From Paenibacillus lutimineralis (GTDB lineage: Bacteria > Bacillota > Bacilli > Paenibacillales > Paenibacillaceae), in assembly GCF_003991425.1 (NCBI RefSeq), contig NZ_CP034346.1:1711501-1775500 (forward strand): a DNA stretch of 64,000 bases, read 5' to 3'. This document shows positions 23,658-32,253 of the stretch, piece by piece. The first letter of the stretch is position 1, and every line of letters begins with the position of its first letter. Below the pieces are notes generated by a model. The model saw nothing but the letters and a program-made list of their open reading frames with translations, was not told where the DNA came from and searched no databases. A program made the translations under genes and the position numbers.

Positions 23658-24467
23658 CTAAGCATTCTCCTGCTTCAAAAAAGGCGGATACATCATCAAT
23701 GCATGATTCTCTGTCACATATTGATCGTCTACCAGCTCGCCATCCACATTGAACACCCGCCTGAAAATAAGGTTATGTCTGACATATCCGCCCCACGATT
23801 GCTGTGTCATGCTATGTTCTTTTTCATAAATTTCATAGTTGAATTTACTTTCCGTAGTGGTATTCCAGCTCCCGACCAGATGGTCATCGGTCAGATAGAC
23901 ATTCAACTGGTAAGGTTGATCTGTCGGATTGTAAATTTGCAGGTCGAGATAATTGTAGGCACAGGTAGCCCCGCTGCCAAAAGGCTGACTTCGATTCGAA
24001 TCGGGGAATACGTCGTAGCTGTGACGGTGCCTCTCCGTAACCTTCAGAGGAGTATGCAGTGTAATCCAGTAGATCAGGTTGGAGAGTTGGCATAATCCGC
24101 CGCCGATGCCTGCCCGGAAGCTGCCGTAGAACAGCACCATTCCCTCTACATACCCCTTTCTGCGCGAAGGATGCCCGATTAATTTCCAGTAGGAGAATGT
24201 CTCGCCAGGCTGAATGACGATACCGTTCACTTTTTGCAAGGCCAGCTTCAGGTTTATGATTTTATTCGTCTGCATCCACATATCTACGTTTTTTAGCTGC
24301 CGGATTAGCGGCGTCTGATGCCTGATCAATTCCATGGGGAGTACAGAGGAGCTTTTCTTTGCAGCGAATTTGGTTCGTCCCAAATACCATTTCAAATATC
24401 TTCTCCAGCGAAAGTAAAATGCTCCCAGGATTAAGCGCAACTTTGACCTGAGAATTGGTTTCTTCAA
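23658..24467 (-). CDS. VanW-family protein
   Basis: A 269-residue protein of the VanW family. The key block VIQPGETFSYWKLIGHPSRR, then RAGIGGGLCQLSNLIYW and HSYDVFPDSNRSQPFGSGAT, is clear. VanW occurs in VanB-type vancomycin resistance clusters, but most homologues, like this one, stand alone; the biochemical role is unknown. It probably belongs to the cell wall context. No signal peptide is obvious at the TTG start (after GGAGG). No van ligase or sensor genes are nearby, so resistance should not be assumed. Confidence 0.85.
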   Translation of the reverse strand: MKKPILRSKLRLILGAFYFRWRRYLKWYLGRTKFAAKKSSSVLPMELIRHQTPLIRQLKNVDMWMQTNKIINLKLALQKVNGIVIQPGETFSYWKLIGHPSRRKGYVEGMVLFYGSFRAGIGGGLCQLSNLIYWITLHTPLKVTERHRHSYDVFPDSNRSQPFGSGATCAYNYLDLQIYNPTDQPYQLNVYLTDDHLVGSWNTTTESKFNYEIYEKEHSMTQQSWGGYVRHNLIFRRVFNVDGELVDDQYVTENHALMMYPPFLKQENA

Positions 24468-24553
24468 TGTAGGCCTCCCCCTTTTAAGAAATGAATTATC
24501 AATGATGAAGCCAATCTATTAAAGAAGCTACGCACTGAAAATGCCCGGGCTGC

Positions 24554-24963
24554 TTAGTTTCTTTGTTTGCGGAATTTTCTCGCCAATCCACCAATCAGGC
24601 ATTGACACAAATAGAAGACTACACTGGAGAAACCGAAGAAGAGAATGAGTTCCATCGCTGAAGTAGGGTGATTTGAGGGGTTCATGATTAAGAAAGTCAT
24701 GCCAATGATGGATCCCATGACGAAATATAGTAACAGCGAGATAAGCGGTCTTCTGTCACGATAGATGGCCCACTCAACGATATATGAAACGGGGATGCCA
24801 ATACAAATATATATGAGCAATAAATACCGAAGCCGGTCAAAAATTTATGAGTTGCTGTGTAATATAGCACCTTGGTAAGATCTTTGTCTTGTTCGCTAAT
24901 AAGTGTAAGTGTTACTGAAATGAGCAGGGCCGATATGAACGATGACATTAATTTAGTAAGCAT
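24554..24963 (-). pseudogene. Frameshifted small membrane protein, perhaps UPF0715-like
   Basis: Two overlapping minus-strand readings form one protein when joined. The first supplies MLTKLMSSFISALLISVTLT through HKFLTGFGIY. The second continues with LLLIYICIGIPVSYIVEWAI, then about 75 more residues with two further membrane spans and a basic end. The break lies near 24815-24825, in GGTATTTATTGCTC. The four-helix pattern and the Y-x(3)-GIPVS motif recall the UPF0715 proteins of Bacillus, but this is a weak match. It is either a true frameshift or a sequencing error. Confidence 0.55.
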
Positions 24964-25150
24964 CTCAATCCCCTTTCATGAAGCCTGTTCTTTCAAAACA
25001 AATCCCTATTATTGGTATTATACCTTAGACTTCATCCCCCAGGTACACTATATTGACCACCCCCTCCAGTTAAAAGACAGCATAGTGGGTTATCGCCCTT
25101 CAAGACTCCTACTAGAATGAAGACATAACACAGTTGGAGGAGGATGTTTC

Positions 25151-26941
25151 ATGACTGCAAGCGATTACAGATGGAAAGACGGTTTTCCGAAGATCGGAAT
25201 TCGTCCTACGATAGACGGAAGAAGAAGAGGGGTACGGGAGTCGCTTGAAGAGCAGACGATGAATCTGGCGAAGGCGGTCGCCAAGCTGTTAACGTCTGAG
25301 CTCAGATACCCGAATGGCGATCCGGTTGAATGCGTGATTGCCGATACCTGTATCGGTGGGGTGGCCGAAGCAGCTGCAGCAGCGAAGAAATTCAAGCAAT
25401 CCGAGGTCGGCTTGACGATTACGGTGACACCTTGCTGGTGCTATGGCACGGAGACGATGGATACGGATGCCAGCATGCCGAAGGCGGTGTGGGGCTTCAA
25501 TGGTACGGGACGTCCCGGAGCGGTATACTTGGCGGCTGTATTGTCTGCCCATGCGCAAAAAGGAATTCCTGCATTCGGCATTTACGGTGAAGATGTACAG
25601 GATGAGGGCGATGATCATATTCCTGATGACGTGCAGGAGAAGTTGCTCCGCTTTGCCCGCAGTGGTCTCGCCGTGGCGATGATGCGCGACAAAGCGTATT
25701 TATCGATGGGCTCCGTCTCGATGGGGATTGCTGGGTCGATCGTGGACGACAGCTTCTTCCAAGAGTATCTTGGCATGCGTAATGAATATATCGATATGAG
25801 TGAATTTACGAGAAGGATCGACGAAGAAATCTATGATCCTGAGGAATATAAATTAGCGCTGGCTTGGGTGAAGGAGAACTGCACAGAGGGCCCTGACAAT
25901 AATCCAGAGCATCTGCAAACTTCCCGCGAGCGCAAGGACCAGGAGTGGGAGACCGTTGTAAAAATGACGCTCATCGCCCGCGACCTGATGATCGGCAATC
26001 CGCGTCTGGCTGAGCTTGGCTTCGGTGAGGAAGCGAATGGCCATCATGCGATTGCTTCCGGCTTCCAAGGCCAGCGGCAGTGGACAGACCACTTCCCGAA
26101 TGGTGACTTTATGGAGACGATGATGAACTCCTCGTTTGACTGGAACGGGCTAAGAGCGCCATTTACCGTCGCTACGGAAAATGACAGCTTGAACGGGGTC
26201 GGCATGCTGTTCGGCAACCTGCTTACGAATACCGCGCAGATCTTCGCTGACGTTAGAACGTACTGGAGCCCTGCTTCTGTGGAGCGCGTTGCCGGTTATA
26301 AGCTGGAAGGCCGCGCAGCTAATGGTATCCTTCATCTGATTAATTCAGGATCAGCGGCTTTGGACGGTACTGGTGAGCAAAAGATTGACGGCAAGCCAGC
26401 CTTGAAGCCATTCTGGGAGATTACCGAGGAAGAAGTGCAAGCCACGTTAGGGGCTTCGCAGTGGCGCCCGGCCTCGGTAGAGTATTTCCGCGGCGGCGGC
26501 TTCTCAACGGACTATCTGACCCGCGGCGGGATGCCAATGACAATGACTCGTCTCAATCTCGTAAAGGGCCTTGGCCCGGTATTGCAAATTGCCGAAGGTT
26601 ACTCTGTTGATTTGCCGCAGGATGTGCATGATACGCTCGACAAACGGACCGATCCGACTTGGCCGACCACCTGGTTCGCGCCGATCTTAACGGGAAGCGG
26701 TGCCTTCACCAGCGTCTATGATGTGATGGATCATTGGGGAGCGAACCATGGCGCAATCAGCTATGGGCATATCGGTGCGGATCTGATCACGCTCGCTTCC
26801 ATGCTGCGCATTCCGATAAGCATGCACAATGTACCGAAGGAGAGAATATTCCGTCCGCGGGCATGGGGCATGTTCGGTACCGAGCAGAGCGAGGGCGCGG
26901 ATTTCCGGGCTTGCGAGAACTTCGGACCGCTGTATAAATAA
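25151..26941 (+). CDS. fucI: L-fucose isomerase
   Basis: A 596-residue enzyme converting L-fucose to L-fuculose (also D-arabinose to D-ribulose) in the cytoplasm. Identity is strong: [19 protein letters not shown] at the start, [37 protein letters not shown] with metal ligand Glu343, and [10 protein letters not shown] with Asp367. Their spacing of 24 residues equals that of the E. coli metal ligands Glu337 and Asp361. A C-terminal His (GHIGAD) completes the Mn site. GGAGGAGG precedes the ATG. It heads the fucose operon. Confidence 0.97.
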   Translation: MTASDYRWKDGFPKIGIRPTIDGRRRGVRESLEEQTMNLAKAVAKLLTSELRYPNGDPVECVIADTCIGGVAEAAAAAKKFKQSEVGLTITVTPCWCYGTETMDTDASMPKAVWGFNGTGRPGAVYLAAVLSAHAQKGIPAFGIYGEDVQDEGDDHIPDDVQEKLLRFARSGLAVAMMRDKAYLSMGSVSMGIAGSIVDDSFFQEYLGMRNEYIDMSEFTRRIDEEIYDPEEYKLALAWVKENCTEGPDNNPEHLQTSRERKDQEWETVVKMTLIARDLMIGNPRLAELGFGEEANGHHAIASGFQGQRQWTDHFPNGDFMETMMNSSFDWNGLRAPFTVATENDSLNGVGMLFGNLLTNTAQIFADVRTYWSPASVERVAGYKLEGRAANGILHLINSGSAALDGTGEQKIDGKPALKPFWEITEEEVQATLGASQWRPASVEYFRGGGFSTDYLTRGGMPMTMTRLNLVKGLGPVLQIAEGYSVDLPQDVHDTLDKRTDPTWPTTWFAPILTGSGAFTSVYDVMDHWGANHGAISYGHIGADLITLASMLRIPISMHNVPKERIFRPRAWGMFGTEQSEGADFRACENFGPLYK

Positions 26942-26988
26942 CGCTGAACAGAGCTTGAACGGTTTTACCTATGAAAGGAGAAATAACT

Positions 26989-27651
26989 ATGATGCAAAAC
27001 ATAGATATCCGTAATGAACTGTGCAAGTACGCGCAAAAAATTGTTGACCATGGCCTCGTTGTAGGTCCCGGTGGTAACATCAGTGCCCGTGCCGGAGACA
27101 AAATGTATTTGTCGCCAAGCGGTTTTGCTCTGGAGGAGATCAAGGCTGAAGAGTGGGTCGAAGTGGATATTCCAAGTGGGGAAATAACCGACAGTGGCTA
27201 TCGCCCATCTTCTGAGGTGCTCATGCATCTGTATGGATACCGTAGCAATCCGGATATCAGAGCGATTGTGCACACACATCCATCGAATTGTATTGCATTT
27301 ACATTGATCGCAGAGGAACTGCCGATTATGTTCCCGGATCAAGCGGCATTGGTCGGGCGTACCGCTTACATTCCTTACGTCATTCCGACGACGGACTTGC
27401 TAGCGGATGCGGTGGCCGCCAAGGTGAACGAGGCCAGCTCGATTTTACTCGGCAACCATGGACTTGTGACTACAGGCCGGAATCTGCGCGAAGCCTTCTA
27501 CCGTACGCAGGTCGTTGAAGAGAGCGCTAAAATATATTTGGCCGCCAAGGCTGCGGGAACGCCGTCCGTGCTTACAGAGGAAGAAGTAGATGCCATCGCG
27601 GCGCTGGAGAGCGAGGACTACCGGATTCAGCTGCTGCAAAAAATGAAATGA
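26989..27651 (+). CDS. fucA: L-fuculose-phosphate aldolase, class II
   Basis: A 220-residue class II aldolase/adducin family enzyme, expected to split L-fuculose-1-phosphate into dihydroxyacetone phosphate and L-lactaldehyde. Zinc ligands are visible as His-x-His in AIVHTHPSNC, a later His in LLGNHGLVTTGRN, and a catalytic Glu in YRPSSEVLMHLYGY. The ATG at 26989 was chosen because AAGGAG lies nine bases upstream; an ATG at 26971 would contain the ribosome site. The gene sits between the isomerase and kinase genes. Confidence 0.9.
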   Translation: MMQNIDIRNELCKYAQKIVDHGLVVGPGGNISARAGDKMYLSPSGFALEEIKAEEWVEVDIPSGEITDSGYRPSSEVLMHLYGYRSNPDIRAIVHTHPSNCIAFTLIAEELPIMFPDQAALVGRTAYIPYVIPTTDLLADAVAAKVNEASSILLGNHGLVTTGRNLREAFYRTQVVEESAKIYLAAKAAGTPSVLTEEEVDAIAALESEDYRIQLLQKMK

Positions 27652-27667
27652 ACAGGCGGTGCCACGA

Positions 27668-29173
27668 ATGACTCACACACCAACCGTTCTGGCGTTTGAT
27701 CTTGGTGCCGGCAGCGGGCGAGCCTTGATTGGAGAAATAGAGGGAGCCGCTCCGGGCGGCTCCAAACGATTGAAGATTACCGAGATTCATCGATTTTCCA
27801 ATACGCCCATCCGCATCGGCGAACATCTGCATTGGAACACGCCCGGATTGCTTCAGGAGATCAAGACGGGCATCAGCAAAGCGTTCCAGCTTGGCTATAA
27901 GCCGGAGAGCTGTGCGATCGACACCTGGGGCGTGGATTTCGGACTGCTTGATGCGAATGGGGAACTGCTCGGCATTCCGTATCATTATCGCGACCGCCAG
28001 ACCGAGGGATTGGTTGAAGAGCTGTCTGCGAAGCTGGGTGATGAGCGACTGTTCGCTGAGAGCGGTCTGCAATTCATGCCGTTTAATACGCTATATCAGC
28101 TCTATGCGATGAGGAAGGCGAACTCTCCGAAGCTGGATGCGGCCAAGACGCTGCTGCTGACGCCTGATCTACTGAACTATTTTTTAACGGGGCGCAAAGC
28201 ATGCGAGTTTACGATGGCGACGACGACTCAGCTCTATGATCCGGCGAAGCGGGCCTGGAATAAGCCGCTGATGCGAGAACTGGGCTTGTCCGATTCCCTG
28301 TTCATCGAGCCGGTGCAGCCGGGAACGGAAATTGGCCAGCTAACAGAGGAGATCCGTGCAGAGCTGGGCGTACCGCAGATGAAGGTGATTGCTGCAGCAT
28401 CGCATGATACGGAGTCGGCGGCCGCGGCGGTGCCCGCATCATCGCCGATCTTTGCTTATCTTGTCAGCGGGACATGGTCCTTGCTGGGAACGCAGATGCA
28501 AGAACCGCTCCTTCACCCCGATGTATTGAAGCTGAAATTTTCCAATGAGGGAGGGGCAGGCGGCACTTATCATCTACTGAAAAATATTATGGGTCTATGG
28601 ATTCTACAGGAGTGCAAGCGCATTTGGGAACAGCGGGGCGAGCCGCTCACTTATCCGCAGCTTGTTGCCTTGGCCGAGACGGAGGAACCATTCCGCAGCT
28701 TGATTGATCCTGACGATCTGCGATTTATGAATCCGGATTCTATGCCGGAGGAAATAGCAGCCTATTGTTGCGAGAGTGGGCAGCCTCAGCCGCGGACAAT
28801 TGGCGAGACAGTGCGCTGTATTCTAGAGAGCTTGGCGCTCAAGTACCGTATGGTGCTGGAGCAGGCCGAGCAACTGACCGGAACGGTGTTTGACGGGCTG
28901 CATATGGTCGGCGGCGGCATCCAGAATGAGCTGCTGTGCCGCTTTACGGCGGGAGCAATTGGCCGACTGGTCTGGACCGGGCCGGTTGAGGCTAGTGCAA
29001 TCGGCAATATGCTTGTGCAGTTGAAGGCCGGAGGCTATCTTGCTGATATGCAGGAGGGCGTAGAACTGGTGAAGGCCTCTTTTCCAATGAGCACGTATGA
29101 ACCGGAACAGCAGACCGAATGGGAAAATGCTTATGCACGGTATCAGCAGTTGATGGAGGTCATGTCATGTTAA
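27668..29173 (+). CDS. FGGY-family sugar kinase, rhamnulokinase-like, probable L-fuculokinase
   Basis: A 501-residue FGGY kinase. VLAFDLGAGSGRALIGE is the N-terminal phosphate loop, AIDTWGVDFGLLD and IPYHYRDRQTEG the sugar-site segments, and HMVGGGIQNELLCRFTAGAI the C-terminal ATP block. By sequence it looks closer to rhamnulokinase (RhaB) than to E. coli FucK, but the fucI/fucA/fucU context points to L-fuculose. Bifunctional use is possible. The stop codon lies within the start of fucU. Confidence 0.87.
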   Translation: MTHTPTVLAFDLGAGSGRALIGEIEGAAPGGSKRLKITEIHRFSNTPIRIGEHLHWNTPGLLQEIKTGISKAFQLGYKPESCAIDTWGVDFGLLDANGELLGIPYHYRDRQTEGLVEELSAKLGDERLFAESGLQFMPFNTLYQLYAMRKANSPKLDAAKTLLLTPDLLNYFLTGRKACEFTMATTTQLYDPAKRAWNKPLMRELGLSDSLFIEPVQPGTEIGQLTEEIRAELGVPQMKVIAAASHDTESAAAAVPASSPIFAYLVSGTWSLLGTQMQEPLLHPDVLKLKFSNEGGAGGTYHLLKNIMGLWILQECKRIWEQRGEPLTYPQLVALAETEEPFRSLIDPDDLRFMNPDSMPEEIAAYCCESGQPQPRTIGETVRCILESLALKYRMVLEQAEQLTGTVFDGLHMVGGGIQNELLCRFTAGAIGRLVWTGPVEASAIGNMLVQLKAGGYLADMQEGVELVKASFPMSTYEPEQQTEWENAYARYQQLMEVMSC

Positions 29174-29604
29174 AAGGAATATCCAGTTTGATTTCGCCTG
29201 ATCTGATCAAAATATTGATGGAAATGGGCCACTCTGACGAGATCGTGTTCGCTGACGCGAACTTTCCAGCGGCGAGTCACGCCCAGCGGCTCGTCCGCTG
29301 CGACGGACACAGCATACCGGAGTTGTTAGAGGCGATCCTGCCACTTTTTCCGCTGGATACCTATGTGGATCATCCTGCAGCTCTCATGGCTGTAACTCCT
29401 GGAGATCCCGTAGAGACCCCGGTTTGGGAACGCTATAAGAGCATCGTTGCGCAGCATGATCCAAGACCGGAAACTTTTGAAGAGATAGAGCGATTTGCGT
29501 TTTATGAGCGGGCTAAACGGGCTTATGCAATCATATCTACTGGTGAAGCGGCGCTTTATGCCAATATTATTCTAAAAAAAGGCGTAGTCTCCGAGCCGCG
29601 TTAA
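29167..29604 (+). CDS. fucU: L-fucose mutarotase, FucU/RbsD family
   Basis: A 145-residue RbsD/FucU protein that interconverts the alpha and beta anomers of L-fucose for the isomerase. Landmarks: LISPDLIKILMEMGHSDEIV with the catalytic His, FADANFPA, and the C-terminal IISTGEAALYANIILKKGV. The ATG overlaps the kinase end, with GGAGG shortly upstream. A longer in-frame upstream reading lies within the kinase and is rejected. Confidence 0.93.
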   Translation: MLKGISSLISPDLIKILMEMGHSDEIVFADANFPAASHAQRLVRCDGHSIPELLEAILPLFPLDTYVDHPAALMAVTPGDPVETPVWERYKSIVAQHDPRPETFEEIERFAFYERAKRAYAIISTGEAALYANIILKKGVVSEPR

Positions 29605-29610
29605 CCCCGC

Positions 29611-29850
29611 GTGATTGCTGGAAGATATAACAAGTGGGAGAAGTCGCTTTCCGAGCCGAGTACAGCTCATGGAGAGCGGCTTATTCTCGTTGATCTGGAT
29701 GTAGGCAGCGATGAGAGCGTGAAGGCCTGCGGTGCATTTGATGCGGAAGCGGATCTGACGCTGCTCAGTCGGCGAACGGAACGAATTCTGAAGTTGATCC
29801 GCGAGCGGTTCATGGATCCATCATCAGTAGAGGCTGAGCAGAGGCTGTAG
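29611..29850 (+). CDS. Unrecognised 79-residue reading frame after fucU
   Basis: A short reading frame starting at a GTG seven bases after the fucU stop, with no convincing ribosome site. Codon use is gene-like and the product is charged: RYNKWEKSLSEPSTAHGERL, ILVDLDVGSDESVKA, then LSRRTERILKLIRERF. I recognise no domain. It could be the remnant of a larger gene that once followed fucU, or a small accessory protein. The next 140 bases to the reductase gene show no other feature. Confidence 0.3.
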   Translation: MIAGRYNKWEKSLSEPSTAHGERLILVDLDVGSDESVKACGAFDAEADLTLLSRRTERILKLIRERFMDPSSVEAEQRL

Positions 29851-29991
29851 TTTGTCGATGTAGAAGGGAATAGCTGGCCTTGGTAGAGAATAGAAATAGG
29901 AAGTAGTAATATTAAGTAATGATAGTAAGTATTGATAGGATGCTAGAGTGCCAGATCAGATTTTACTATTTTGATCAAGGAGATGTGTTCA

Positions 29992-30969
29992 ATGAAGTAT
30001 ACTGCGCTAGGACGTTCCGGCTTGAAGGTAAGCAAGTTATGTCTGGGTACGATGAATTTTGGCGTATCGACGGATGAGAAGGAATCTTTCCGTATTATGG
30101 ATGCAGCTCTGGATGCGGGGATCAACTTTTTTGATACCGCTAATATTTATGGCTGGGGCGAGAACTCTGGACGAACTGAAGAGATTATTGGAAAATGGTT
30201 CGCACAGGGCGGCAACCGCCGCGAGAAGGTCGTACTGGCAACGAAGGTGTACGGGAATATGAGCGATCCGCTCGACGGCCCTAACGGGGAAGTCGGCTTG
30301 TCCGCTTACAAAATTCGCCGCCATCTGGAAGGCTCGCTGCGTCGTCTGCAGACGGATCATATTGAGCTTTATCAGATGCACCACGTAGACCGGGACGTAT
30401 CCTGGGATGAGCTGTGGGAAGCATTCCATATTCATCAACTTCAGGGTAAGATCGGCTATATCGGTTCTAGCAACTTTGCAGGCCGCGACTTGGTAAAGGC
30501 GCAATATGAAGCGAAGAATCATCACATGCTCGGCCTTGTGTCAGAGCAGCATAAATACAATCTACTTTGCCGGTTGCCGGAGCTGGAGGTGCTTCCAGCA
30601 GCGGAAGAGCTTGGTATCGGCGTTGTTGCCTGGAGCCCGCTGGAGGGCGGACTGCTTGGCGGGAATGCCTCGAAGAAGGTTCCTGGTTCTAGAACGGAGA
30701 AGAACACACGTTATGAGCAATATGCGAAGCAGCTCGACGAATTTGCGACGTTATGCCGTGAGCTTGGCGAGACCGAAGCCAATGTGGCGCTGGCCTGGAC
30801 GCTGGCCCATCCTGCCATGACCGCTCCGATTATCGGCCCGCGGACGCTGGAGCAATTGGAAGGCGCACTTCGCGTCTGCGAGATCGAGCTTGATGAAGCT
30901 GTGTTGAAGCGTCTCGATGAGATCTTCCCAGGACCTGGCGGCGCTGCGCCGCAGGCTTATGCCTGGTAA
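29992..30969 (+). CDS. Aldo/keto reductase
   Basis: A 325-residue NADPH-dependent (beta/alpha)8 oxidoreductase. GRSGLKVSKLCLGTMNFG opens the barrel, DTANIYGWGENSGRTEEIIG holds the catalytic Asp and Tyr, VLATKVYGNM the Lys, and YQMHHVDRDVSWDE the His. SPLEGGLLGGN and IIGPRTLEQLEG are the cofactor loops. It belongs to the YdhF/YccK-like group. Near the fucose genes it might reduce L-lactaldehyde, but that is a guess. ATG 29992 follows AAGGAG. Confidence 0.9.
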   Translation: MKYTALGRSGLKVSKLCLGTMNFGVSTDEKESFRIMDAALDAGINFFDTANIYGWGENSGRTEEIIGKWFAQGGNRREKVVLATKVYGNMSDPLDGPNGEVGLSAYKIRRHLEGSLRRLQTDHIELYQMHHVDRDVSWDELWEAFHIHQLQGKIGYIGSSNFAGRDLVKAQYEAKNHHMLGLVSEQHKYNLLCRLPELEVLPAAEELGIGVVAWSPLEGGLLGGNASKKVPGSRTEKNTRYEQYAKQLDEFATLCRELGETEANVALAWTLAHPAMTAPIIGPRTLEQLEGALRVCEIELDEAVLKRLDEIFPGPGGAAPQAYAW

Positions 30970-31010
30970 AAACCGCAAGCTATCGCCCAGCGACCCGCTC
31001 AGCCAAAAGA

Positions 31011-31141
31011 AAAAACTGCAAAAATGCAGTTTTTCTAGTCCGAAAAGATGCTAAATGATGAAATGGCTGCAAAAATGCAGTTTTTTCTAAGCAACTTACG
31101 AGAATCCTCAGGATTCACTTAAAATTCCTGCATATTTGCAG
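31011..31141. repeat. Dispersed CTGCAAAAATGCAG hairpin repeats
   Basis: Palindromic CTGCA-A(3)-TGCAG units at 31016-31029 (with flanking AAAAA and TTTTT), 31067-31080 (followed by TTTTTT) and 31128-31141 (variant CTGCATATTTGCAG). A fourth forms the terminator that follows. Spacing is about 50-61 bp. Each could terminate transcription, but four in 190 bases suggests an extragenic repeat family. Confidence 0.7.
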
Positions 31142-31166
31142 TAATTTAACTCTATATGCTAATAAA

Positions 31167-31204
31167 AAGAAAGAAAACCTGCAAAAATGCAGGTTTTCTT
31201 TTTG
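31167..31204. terminator. Bidirectional terminator between the reductase and LacI genes
   Basis: AAAGAAAACCTGCA pairs with TGCAGGTTTTCTTT across a short A loop; A-runs on one side and T-runs on the other allow use on both strands. It ends the lacI-type gene on the minus strand and the reductase on the plus strand. Confidence 0.82.
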
Positions 31205-31216
31205 CTATTGACTAAA

Positions 31217-32215
31217 CTAATTCCCACCTGCAGCGACGGTCGATTCCCGGACGATCAGCTCGGGGTCGATGTGCATGCTGGCGGCGCGCTTCATTTTGCC
31301 GGAGATGCGGCCCAGCAGCATGTCGGCTGCGGCCAGTGCGATGCGGTCCGCCGGCTGGCGGACGGTCGTAAGATGCGGGCGCAGTTTGGAGGCGATATAA
31401 TGATCGTCATATCCGACGATCGAGACTTGCCCGGGCACGGAGAGCCCACTCTCCTGCAAGGCGTTGATTACGCCGAGAGCGATATGGTCGTCACCGGCGA
31501 AGATGGCGGAGGGCAGATCGTCCTCTGCGAGCCAGCGCTTGCAGGTATCGTAGCCGGAAGCAATCTCGAATTCGCCGTGCACGACTTCGAATGGGGTAAG
31601 CCCGCTGTCTTGAAGTGCCTGGAGAAATCCACTGCGTCGTTCCCGTGTACTGCGGAACATTTCCTGCCCGCAAATATGGGCAATCGAAGTATGACCCAGC
31701 TCCAGCAAGTGGTTCGTTGCTGCGTAACCTCCCTTATAATTGTCGATCGTAACCGAGTAAGCGTCGTTCTCTGGAAGCTGGTTATCGATCAACACATAAG
31801 GGATGCCACGGCGCTTCAACTCCAGGATATACTTGCTCTCTTCCATCGGAGAGAGGAGAATCAGGCCGTCGACCCGATCCTCCTGGAACAGATAATGACT
31901 CTCATCCGATTCCATGCCGGTAGACACGGAGACGGCCAGGAAATATCCCTGCATAGCCAGAATTTCGTTAAGCTCCTTGACGACGGCGTCAAAGAAGGAG
32001 TCTTGAAGCGTCGTAACGATCAAACCGATAATTCCCGTCTTTCCTCGGGCCAGACTGCGCGCGGCGGCACTAGGCTGATAATCGAGCTCCTTGATCGCTT
32101 CCAGCACTTTTTGGCGATTTTTCTCCCGTACAGTTTCTGCTCCGTTTAATACACGCGATACAGTTACTACGGACAGGCCGGATTTTTTGGCAACATCAAA
32201 AATGCTTACCTTCAT
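31217..32215 (-). CDS. LacI-family transcriptional regulator
   Basis: A 332-residue repressor. Residues 1-60 are the LacI headpiece (KVSIFDVAKKSGLSVVTVSR, then the hinge YQPSAAARSLARGKT). The rest is a periplasmic-binding-protein-like sensor (IGLIVTTLQDSFFDAVVKEL, GIPYVLIDNQLPE, SIVGYDDHYIASKLRPHLTT). It lies downstream of the ABC importer genes in the same direction and is likely to bind the TTAAGCGCTTTAA-type sites before them. The ATG follows AAGGAG by seven bases. Inducer unknown. Confidence 0.92.
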   Translation of the reverse strand: MKVSIFDVAKKSGLSVVTVSRVLNGAETVREKNRQKVLEAIKELDYQPSAAARSLARGKTGIIGLIVTTLQDSFFDAVVKELNEILAMQGYFLAVSVSTGMESDESHYLFQEDRVDGLILLSPMEESKYILELKRRGIPYVLIDNQLPENDAYSVTIDNYKGGYAATNHLLELGHTSIAHICGQEMFRSTRERRSGFLQALQDSGLTPFEVVHGEFEIASGYDTCKRWLAEDDLPSAIFAGDDHIALGVINALQESGLSVPGQVSIVGYDDHYIASKLRPHLTTVRQPADRIALAAADMLLGRISGKMKRAASMHIDPELIVRESTVAAGGN

Positions 32216-32253
32216 CTGCATTCTCCTTGCGTGCATTATTCCATCAATATGGC

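Noticed and set aside
23658-24467. Vancomycin resistance determinant
   Set aside because: Only a VanW-family protein is present; no VanH, VanA/B-type ligase, VanX or VanS/R genes nearby.
31011-31204. CRISPR array
   Set aside because: Repeats are 14-bp palindromes with irregular spacing and variant sequence, and no cas genes are in the window.
31187-32149. A 320-codon plus-strand frame opposite the LacI gene
   Set aside because: Shadow of a clear LacI-family repressor; starts inside the terminator.
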